A DNA stretch of 64,000 nucleotides from Strigops habroptila (taxonomy: Eukaryota > Chordata > Aves > Psittaciformes > Psittacidae): positions 124,001 through 188,000 of the forward strand of contig NW_022651112.1 of the NCBI RefSeq assembly GCF_004027225.2, read 5' to 3'. Below the pieces are notes generated by a model. It worked only from the letters and a program-made list of their open reading frames with translations. It made no database searches and was not told the origin of the DNA. Shown here one piece after another: positions 38,796 through 48,100 of the stretch. Every line of letters starts with the position of its first letter. The first letter of the stretch is position 1. The translations under genes were made by a program, and so were the position numbers.

Positions 38796-41700
38796 ATGGC
38801 ATGTATGGGGCTGCTGGTGCTGCTGCTCTGCGCTGGGCTGGGGGCCCCCGCTGGTACTGGGAGCACTGGGGGATACTGGGAGGGGATGGGGGGCCGATTG
38901 GGGGGGATTTGGGATACTGGGAGGGAATGGGGGGGCTGAGGAGGGGGGGGTTGAAGTGCTGGGAGCACTGGGGAATGCTGGGAGCAATGGGAGGGGATGG
39001 GGGGCTGATTGGGGGCGATTTGGGATACTGGGGGGGCTGAGGAGGGGGTATTTGGGATACTGGGGGGGCTGAGGAGGGGGGAATTTGGGGTACTAGGAGC
39101 ACTGGAAAGGGATGGGGGGCTGAGGAGGAAGGGGGTTGGGGTACTGGGAGCACTGGGAGGGGTTGGGGGGGGCTGAGGAGGGGGGATTTGGGGTACTGGG
39201 AGCAAGGGGGGATACTGGGAGCACAGGAGGGATACTGAGAGCAATGGGAGGGGATGGGGGGCTGATGGGGGGGATTTGGGGTACTGGGAGCAATGGGGGG
39301 GGTCAGGGTTAAGCACCCCGCTGTGACCACGCCCCCCAGGCGCCACGCCCGTGTGGTGCTTCTCCCGATTGGAGGAGCACGCGGGAGGCGGGGCCTGCGC
39401 CGAGCTGCTGAGCGAGGAGCCTGTACCATTGGCTGACTGCTGCCTCAACCCCGCCTATGGCTACAAGCTCCGCCCCCAAGGCCACTGCCACACCTGCCGG
39501 TCAGCCCCGCCCACCCCTAAGCTCCACCCCTCCCCATAGCCCCGCCCACCACGAAGCTCTACCCCCCTGGAGCCCCGCCCACACCGCTAAGCCCCGCCTC
39601 CTTTTGCCCCGCCCACTCCAGGCCCTGCCCATCCCCTTTACACCCCATCCACGTGACACCACGTGCTATTGGGTGCCATTGGGTGGCACTGGGTGATGCT
39701 GGGTGCATTGGGTGCCTCTGGAAGTCAATGGGTGCCACTGGGTTCTATCATGTGCCACCAGGTGGTCACCAAAGGCCACTGGGTGCCACTGAGTGACACA
39801 GGGTACCATTGGGTGCCAGTGGGTGCCATTGGGTGACACAGAGTACCATTGGGTGCCAATGGGTTCTAACAGGTGTCACCAGGTGGCCACCAAAGGCCAC
39901 TGAGTGCCACTGGGTGATACTGGGTGATGCTGGGTGCCACCAGTGGGTGCCATTGGGTGCCGAGGCTGACACCGTGTTCCAGGCAGGGTGCGTGGGGGCC
40001 CTGGGGCCCCTGGACCGGCTGCTCCGTGACCTGCGGGGAGGGGACCCAGCGGCGGGGCCGGAGCCGCAGCCCCACAGGGGACGAGGACAGGAGGGGATGG
40101 GAGCTGCGAGCGTGTCACCTGCCCTGCTGTCCCGGTGTGACATGGGGGCATGGGGGGCATGGGGTGACATGGGGGGGTCTTGGGGGGACATCAGGGATGT
40201 GGGAGGTCATGGGGTGACATGGAGGGACATGGGAGGTCATAAGGGGTTATGGGGGGACATGGGAGGTCATGGGGGGACATGGAGGGGGACACATGGAGGT
40301 GACCCCACGCTGACTCCTGCCCCCTCCCCTCGCAGAGCCGGGGGGCTGGACCTCGTGGTCGCCGTGGGGCAGCTGCTCGGTGACGTGTGGGGCAGGGACA
40401 CAGAGGCGGGGCCGGGCCTGCGCTGACCCCGCCCCCAGCTGCGGGGGGGGGCTGCGGCCCCGGGGAGGTGGAGGAGAGGCGGGAGTGCCCGGGGGGTACC
40501 CCCAAGTGTCCCGGTGAGGGGTGGGGGGGAGGGGGGAGGCAGAGGAAGGGAGGGGGAGGGTGATGGGGAGGGGGTCAGGGTGGGGGGAGGATGAGGAAGA
40601 GGAAGGGGAATGGGTGGGATGGGGATGAAGGGTGATGGGGAGAGGGTCAGAGCGAGGATGATGATGGCGAGAGGGGTGGGATGAAGGAGGAGGAAAGGGA
40701 GGGTCGGAGGGGAGGGAGAGGGGAGGGTCGTGGCGATACGATGATGAATGGGGAGAGAGGGGAGGGTCGTGGTGGGATGACGATGAACGGGGGGGGAGGA
40801 CGATGATGAATGGGGAGGAGGGGGGGGAGATGATGAATGGGGAGGGGGGAGGACGATGATGAATGGGGAGGAGGGGGGGAGATGATGAATGGGGAGGGGG
40901 GAGAATGATGGTGAATGGAGAGGGGGGAGGAGGATGATGAATGGGGAGGAGGGAGGGAGATGATGAATGGGGACAGGGGAGGATGATGATGAATGGAGGG
41001 GAGATGATGATGAATGAGGGGAGCTCGGGGTAACCCCCCCGCTCCCGCAGTGGGGGGCTCATGGGGCCCGTGGGGCCCATGGGGCAGCTGCAGCGGGTCG
41101 TGCCGCGGGTCGGGGCAGAGCCCGAGCCGCAGCCGCAGCCGCCGCTGCGATTCGCCGCCGCCGTCATTGGAGCCACCGGGAGCCGCTTGCACCGGAGCCG
41201 GCACCGAGACCGAGCCGTGCCCGGGCCTGCCGCCGTGCCCAGGTGAGGTGGGCGGGGCTTAGGGGAAGGAGGGGGCGTGGCCACCGCGCCCTGACTCCGC
41301 CCCCTTTTCCACCCCCTCCATATAGAGGATGGCGCCTGGGGGGCGTGGTCAGAGGCCACGCCCTGCTCGGTGACGTGCGGGCTGGGCGTAGTCAGGCTGC
41401 GCCGCGCCTGCGACGCCCCGCCCCCTCGGCACGGCGGCCGCGGTTGCCCTGGCAACAGCACCCAGCGCGCGCTCTGCGGGCCCCACGGGCCCTGCCCGGG
41501 TAAGGAGGGGGCGTGGCCTGCGGGGGGGCATGGCCTAAATTGGGCGTGGCTTGTTGAGGGGTGGAGCCAGTTGGGGGCGTGGCCCTGTATCGACACAAGG
41601 GGCGGGGCTTCTTCTAAGCCCCATGATGGGACATCTAGATGGCTGCTATGGGGCACCCATAGAGCACCGTATCACCCCCCACTTCACTATAGGGCCCTTC

Positions 41701-43914
41701 ATCACTATGGTGCACCTATGGGGCACCCATAGACCACCATATTCCACCCCCAACCCCCTTCACTATAGGAACCTTCATCACTATGGGGCACCTATGGGGC
41801 ACCCATAGAGCACCATATCACACACCCCCTTTGCTATAGGGCTCTTCATCACTCTGGGGCACCTATGGGGCACCTATGGGGCACCCATTGAGCACCATAT
41901 CACACACCCCCTTTGCTATAGGGCTCTTCATCGCTCTGGGGCACCTATGGGGCACCCATGGGACACCCATAGAGCACCATATCACACCCCCCCACCCCCG
42001 TCACTATAGGGCCCTTCATCACTATGGGGCACCCACCCCATAAAGCCCCATGATGTGCCTCCCAAGTGTGGGTCTGAGGTGGGGGGCTATAGGGTGTCCC
42101 ATGGTGTCCCCCCCCTCCCCAACCCACCATGTCCCCCCCGCAGAAGTGGTGCACTGGGGGCCATGGGGCTCATGGACCCCCTGTGAGCAGCGGCCGTGGG
42201 GTGCAATGAGCTGCCAGGCCATGGTGGGGCGGCAGCGGCGGACGCGGCAATGTGTGGGGCACAGGGCAGGGGGGCCCCCCTGCCCCACAGAGGATGGGAT
42301 CGGCACCATCCAGCTCCGTGCCTGCTACAACATCCACCACTGCCTCTGTGAGTGATTGCCCTATGGCACCTATAGCTGCCCTACACCACCCTACAGCATC
42401 CTACAGCTACCCTATGCAACCCTATAGATGCCCTGTAGCTGTTAGACCTGCCTTATAGAACTCTATTGTGGCCTTATGGCACTCTGTGGCATCCTAAAGC
42501 TACCCAACAGCCCTCTCCAACTACCCTATAGCACCTTATAGCCACCCATAGGGATCCATGGAGACTCCATAGGACTCTATGGCCAATCAATAAGTTCCCC
42601 CAGCCCCAGACCCCCCATAGACACCCCATAATTGCCAGCTCTGTGCCCCCAGTGCCCGGGAACTGGTCGGATTGGAGCCCCTGGGGCCTTTGCACCCCCC
42701 CATGTGGGGCCAGCCCCACACGGAAGCGCATCCGGGAGTGCCGGCCCACATACCCCGCCTTCCCGTGTGTATAGGAGATGGGGAGTCTATAGGGTCAATG
42801 GGGAGTCTATGGGGTCAATGGAGGGTCTATGGGGTCAATGGGGGGGCTACAGGGTCAATGGGTCTATAGGTCTGGGGGGTCTATAGGGTCAAAGGGGGGT
42901 TTATAAGGTCAATGGGAGTCTCTGGTTGATGGAGGATCTATGGGACTAGGGGGTCTGTAGAGTCAACAGGACTCTATAATGTCAATGGGGGATCTATAGG
43001 GTTAATGGGGAGTCTATGAGGTCAATGAAGAGTCTATAGGGTCAATGGGGGGGGCTACAGGGTGGATGGGACTATGGGTCTGGGGGTCTATAGGGTCAAT
43101 GGGGAGTCTGTGGGGTCAATGGGGGGGCTACAGGGTCAACAGGGCGTCTATATGGTCAATGGGGAGTCTATGGGGTCAATAGAGGCTCTGTAGTGTCAAT
43201 GGGGGATCTATAGAGTCAATGAGGTGTCTATAACGTCAATGGGGGTCTCTGGTTAATGGAGGATCTATGGGGCTGGGGGGGTCTATACAGTCAACAGGAG
43301 TCTATAGTGTCAATGCAGAGTCTATGGGGTCAATGGGGGGTCTATAGGGTCAGTGGAGGCTCTGTGGGCGTCAATGGAAGCTCTATGGGGTCAATGGAGG
43401 CTCTGTGGGGGTCAATGGAAGCTCCATGGGGTCAATGGAGGCTCTATGGTCTCAATGGGGGGTTCCTATAGGCTGACGGTGACCTCGGTGGGGTCCCCCA
43501 CCCCCATCAACGTCACCTTCTGGGGGTCCCCGCGGCCGCGCTGCCCCCTGCTGGACGGGCAGCACCTGCGGGTGGAGGAGGAGCGGCCCTGCCTGCACGT
43601 GCTGCCCTGCCCCGCCCCCCACGGTCAGCGGGGGCCCTTTGGGGGGGGGGGGGGCTGGGGTCCCCTATGGGAGGGGGAGGGTGCAGGGTCCCCTGTAGGG
43701 GGAGGGGCTGGGGTCCCCTATGAGGGGGGACGGGCTCTGCTCCTGGGGGGGAGGGGGGGGGATGGGCTCATATGGGTGGGGGAGGGGAAGGATGCACGGT
43801 CCCCTATGGAGGGGGAGGGGCAGGATGCGAGGTCCCCTATGGGAGCGGGTGCTGGGTGCCCCCGTCTCCTGGGTCCCCCACTAACCCCCTGCCCCTCCCC
43901 CACCAGAGGACTGA
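38796..43914 (+). CDS. CFP: CFP, complement factor P (properdin)
   Basis: Secreted positive regulator that stabilises the alternative-pathway C3/C5 convertases. Coding exons: 38796-38853 (signal peptide [19 protein letters not shown]), 39340-39499 (N-terminal Cys-rich TB domain, WCFSRLEE...[10 protein letters not shown]...CHTC), 39983-40134, 40336-40513, 41051-41242, 41326-41499 and 42144-42347 (thrombospondin type 1 repeats, each with a WxxW-type start and CSVTC or CSGSC cores), 42653-42764 and 43472-43623 (last repeat; [22 protein letters not shown]), 43907-43914 (ends ED then TGA). About 462 aa; human 469. One exon per repeat matches the mammalian gene. The exon at 40336-40513 has nine G where eight keep frame ([20 protein letters not shown]), a probable homopolymer error. 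The start lies only about 260 bp after the RBM10 poly(A) signal, so the promoter is compact or overlaps the RBM10 3' UTR. Confidence 0.95.
38854..39310. repeat. ACTGGGAGCACTGGGAGGGG array, CFP intron 1
   Basis: Copies of TACTGGGAGCA(C/A)TGGGAGG and GGGGGGCTGAGGAGGGGG, 30-45 bp apart. Confidence 0.88.
39655..39965. repeat. CACTGGGTGCCATTGGGTG array, CFP intron 2
   Basis: About 16 copies of TTGGGTGCCA or CACTGGGTGA at 10-20 bp spacing up to the acceptor of exon 39983. Confidence 0.85.
40520..41035. repeat. GATGATGAATGGGGAGGAGG array, CFP intron 4
   Basis: Purine-rich units of about 38 bp around GATGATGAATGGGGAGGAGG; the plus strand has few C. Confidence 0.88.
41620..42060. repeat. GGGGCACCTATGGGGCACCC array, CFP intron 6
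   Basis: Four to five copies of a 70-90 bp unit with CACCCATAGAGCACCATATC, CACTATAGGGC and CTTCATCACTATGGGGCACC. Confidence 0.88.
42765..43465. repeat. GTCTATAGGGTCAATGGGG array, CFP intron 8
   Basis: About 35 copies of an 18-20 bp unit filling the intron from donor to acceptor. Confidence 0.93.
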
Positions 43915-43969
43915 TGCTCCCGATGACGTCGCGGGACCCCCCAAACCCCCCTTCCCCCTCCCCCCCCCC

Positions 43970-43975
43970 AATAAA
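43970..43975 (+). other. CFP: CFP polyadenylation signal AATAAA
   Basis: AATAAA 56 bases after the CFP stop codon at 43912-43914. Confidence 0.85.
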
Positions 43976-43984
43976 CACCCGGCA

Positions 43985-44215
43985 GATGACGCGGCCCCGG
44001 CGGGTCCTGATTGGGGGGGAGGAGAGGGGGGGGTGCCATGACGTCACTGCCCCTACCCCGCTTGGCCCCGCCCCTTTGCCTCTGCAGAGCCGCGGGCGGG
44101 GCCCGCTGACGTCACCCGCTTGGCCCCGCCCCCTCCGCGGCTTCTTCAATGAGGGGAGGGGGCGGGGCCGGATGTGAGCGCGCGGGCGGGGGCGGGGCTC
44201 TGCCGCCCGGGGATG
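43985..44215 (+). promoter_or_regulatory. SYN1: CpG-rich promoter, probably SYN1
   Basis: Short CpG island with full CRE TGACGTCA at 44107-44114 and several GGGGCGGGGC/GCCCCGCCC boxes, just after the CFP poly(A) site. It is the only promoter-like block before SYN1 (start 45120). The 0.9 kb between is 5' leader or spacer. Confidence 0.55.
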
Positions 44216-45115
44216 CTGTAGCGGGGATCTATAGGGGCTCCTATAGGGCACCTATAGGGCATCTATAGGGGATCCCGGCAGGGCCGCCCTTCCCCACCCC
44301 CCATAGCCCCTCACCCCCCCCATAGACCCCACCCCATAGAGCGGCTCCTTCCCCTATAGCCCCTCATCCCCTATAGGCCCCCCCCATCCCCTGTAGCCTC
44401 CTCCATCTCCTATAGCCCCTCCACCCCTTATAACTCCACACCATAGCTCCCTTCTCCTATAGCCCCCCCACCCTTATAGCCCCCCCCCTTATAGACCCCC
44501 TTCCCCTATAGCTCTTCCACGTCCTATAGCATCTCCATCTCCTATGGCCCTCCCCTTTTCCCTGTAGGGACCAGCAATAGAGCTGCAGCACCCGCCCCCT
44601 CAAACTCCCTTCCCCTATAGGGCAGCTATAGGGTCCCAATCCCTATAGCCTCCCATTCCTTATAGCCCTCCTTCCCCTACAGACGCATCTATTGCCTTCT
44701 TCTCCTATAGAGTTTTCCTACAGTGCAGCGTTACCCCCCCCCCCACCTGTCTTCCCATATAGAACCCCTTCTCATAGGGTTTACTCATCCCTCTATAGGG
44801 CCCCCTCTATGGGGGGATGCCACCCTCTTGTATAGGCAGCTTCGCCCAAAGCCCTATAGGAGCTGAGCCCCAGTAGTCCCTGATAGGCTCCACAGGCATC
44901 CACAGGGTGAAGCCTACAGCAGGCTCTTATATAACTTCACCCCAATAGGGTGCCCCCCTATAGCTCCCTACCCCTATAGTGGGCCCCTATAGCCCTCACT
45001 CCCTATAGCTCTGACCCCCACAGGCCCCGCCCTCTATAGCTCTGACCCCCATAGGCCCCGCCCTTTATAGCTCCGCCCTCTATAGCCTCCCCCAGCGGCC
45101 CCTATAGCCCCTATA
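44216..45115. repeat. CCCCTATAGCCCC-rich spacer before SYN1
   Basis: CTATAG words every 15-30 bp in a C-rich background; no open gene recognised. Confidence 0.75.
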
Positions 45116-45119
45116 GGGG

Positions 45120-48100
45120 ATGGAATACCTGCGGCGGCGGCTCTCCGATGGGAACTTCCTGGCGGGGGGGGGAGGGGATTCCCCTGGGGCGGGACCGGGG
45201 GTGGTGGGGGGGGGAGGGGCGGGGAGACCCCCCCCTCCGTTGCTGCTCGTCATCGCCCCCCCCAGCACTGACTGGTACGTATGGGGGGACCCCCAAATCC
45301 CCCCTATTGGGGACCCCCAATTCCCCCCCGGGGACCCCCAAATCCCGCCCCCGGGGACCCCCAGTCCCCCCCTTAGGATCCTCCTCATTGGGGACCCCCA
45401 AATCCCCCCCCCATTGGGGACCACAACATCCCCCTCCCACCTCCCCCTGGGGACTGGGGGGGGCAGTTGGGGGGGGGCCAGATTCGGGGGGGTTGGGCCC
45501 AATTTTGGGGGGGCCTCATATTTGGGGTGTCGTTTTGGGATGCACTTTGTGTGTGTCACTTGATTTGGGGGGGGCTGTCACTTTTGGGGGGGCCATTTGG
45601 GGGGAGGCTCCGATTTTGGGGTTCCCTCCCCCCCTTATTCCCAGGGTGAAGCTCTTCAAGGGTAAATCAGTCCATGGGGATGTGGAGCTGCGAGTGGAAC
45701 AGGTGAGTTTTGGGGTGCCCCCCCCAATTTTGGGGGACCCCCACTTTAATTTGGGGGTTAAATCCTGAGATCCCCCCTAGACCCTGACACCCGGTTTTGG
45801 GGGGGTTCAGATCGGTTTGGGGACGTCCTAAGGGGGGTGGAATTTTGGGGTCCCCTCCCATTCCTCGACTCACTTTGGGGTTCAGAGTTGTTGAGGATGG
45901 GTTTTGGGATGTCTGTAATGAGGGGAGGTAGTGGGTGGGTTTGGTGGTCCCTGTATTGATTTGGGGTGCCCCATGGATTTTGGGGTGCCCCCCATTGATT
46001 TTGGGGTTCTCCCCCAGGCCCAGTTTTCGGAGCTGTCCTTGGTAGCCTCCACCCACGGCGCCCTCAGTGTCACCATCCACACCCCCCGAGGGGGGACGCG
46101 GTGGGTTTTGGGGTCCCCCTAAAGAGGGTGATCCCAATTTGGCCATTTTTGGGGTGTCCTCGTCCGTCCCCCCCAGTTTTGGGGCTGAATTTGGGGTGTT
46201 GGAGGGGGTTTAGTGGTGATTTTGGGGTGATTTGGGGCGATTTGAGACATTTTGGGGTTCAGAGAAGATTTGGGGGAGCAGGAGAGGAATGGGGTATGGG
46301 GGGTCTTTTGGGGACAGTGATTTGGGGGTTCAGTGTCTGCTTAAGGGGGCAATGAGGGGCATCAGGCTTGGGGTTTTGGGATGCAAAGTGGGAATTTCGG
46401 GGTTCAGGGCCAGATTTGGGGGTTTTGTACGAGGCAGTGTTAGGGTGCAGGAGGGGGTGTTGGGGTGCAGGAGGGGGGTTTTAGGGTGCACAAACGGGGT
46501 TTTGGGGTTCGGGGGGGTGACTTTTCAGCCTTTTCTGTATTGGGGGGGGGGTGTAGGGGGTTGGATCCCTCCCTGACCCCCGTCTTTCCCCCCCCCCACA
46601 GGCGGGTGCGCCCCGACTTCGTGCTGGTGCGGGAGCCCCCCGATGGGGGGTCTGCGGGCGCTCCCCGGCGGCTGCTGGTGGGGCTGCACCTGGGGGGGGT
46701 CCCCAGCACCGACCCCCTCCCCGCCCTGTATGCGTTTGCCCACCCCCCCTGCCTGGTGCGTTGGGGTTTGGGGGGGACTGGGAGGGACTGGGTGGCACTG
46801 GGAGGGAACTGGGGGGCACTGGGAGGGCACTGGGAGGGCACTGGGGGGCACTGGGAGGGCAGTGGGGTGGACTGGGGGGCACTGGGAGTGCCTGGCAGGA
46901 ATACTGGGAGGCACTGGAAAGAGGCAGGAGGATACTGGGAGGTTCTGGAAGGGATACTGGGGCAGACCGGGCGTGCTGGGCAGGTCTGTTGCCCCCTCCC
47001 CTGACATTCCCAGTGCTCCCCAGTTTGCCCAGTTGGTGCGGCTGCAGCGGGAGCTGGGCCCCGAGGCCTTTCCCCTGGTCCCACAGCGCTTCTGCAACCG
47101 GCCCCGTGGACTGGTGAGCACCGGGAGGCGACTGGGAGGGGCTGGGAGGAACTGGAGGGTGACTTGGGGGCAGTGGGAGGGACTGGGGGGCACTGGGAGG
47201 GGACTGGTGGGCACTGTAGGGCACTAAGAGGGGACTGGGAGGTTGTGGGGGTCACTGGGAGGAGACTGTAAGGCACTGGAAGGGACTGGGGAGCACTGGG
47301 AGGGGACTAGAAGGCACTGGGAGGGAACTGGGAGGCACTGGGAGGCACTGGGAGAGGATTGGGGGGCACTGGGAGGCACTGGGAGGGGACTGGGGGGCAC
47401 TGGGAGAGGATTGGGGGGCACTGGGAGGGGACTGGGGGGCACTGGGAGAGGATTGGGGGGCACTGGGAGGGGACTGGGGGGCACTGGGAGGGACTGGGGG
47501 GCACTGGGAGAGGATTGGGGGGCACTGGGAGGGGACTGGGGGGCACTGGGAGGCAGTGGGGGGCACTGGGAGGGACTGGGAGGCACTGGGAGGAACTGGG
47601 GGGCACTGGGTGGTGATGGGGAGGTGGCTGGGAGGGTAACTGGGCTGTCACTGGGAGCACTGGTGTGACTGGGGTGTCACTGGTGTATCCGGGGCTCCCC
47701 CAGCTGGCGGCCCCCACCTTCCCCATGATGGTGACGCTCAGCCCCGCCCCCGCTGGGGTGGGCAAGGTGAGGCCCCGCCCCATCACAAGCCCCGCCCCAT
47801 TGTGATCAGGGGGCGTGGCCGGCGGGCCAGAGTGGGCGTGGTCTAACAGGGGCGGGGCTTGTGGTGGGCGGGAGTCAATAGGGGTGATGGAGGGCGGGGC
47901 CTCAAAAGGGTGAGGCCTCAAATGGCCTCGTGGAGTCCCTGCCCCTATACATGGGGGGGGCGTGGCCAGTTTGGGTGTGGTCCGGATGGGCGGGGCTAAT
48001 TGAGGGCGGTGCTTATCGATGTCCCCGCCCCCAAGCTCTAATGGGGGGTCCCTATGAAGGGAGTTGATGGGGTAGGAGGAGGAGTTACATGTGGGTCGGA

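Noticed and set aside
38401-39448. Pro/Ser-rich minus frames over 320 codons
   Set aside because: Antisense reading of the RBM10 3' UTR, CFP start exon and CFP intron 1 repeat; no family resemblance.
44560-44600. Possible RE1/REST site before SYN1 (CTGCAGCACC)
   Set aside because: Only the left half-site is matched; the GGACAG half is absent.
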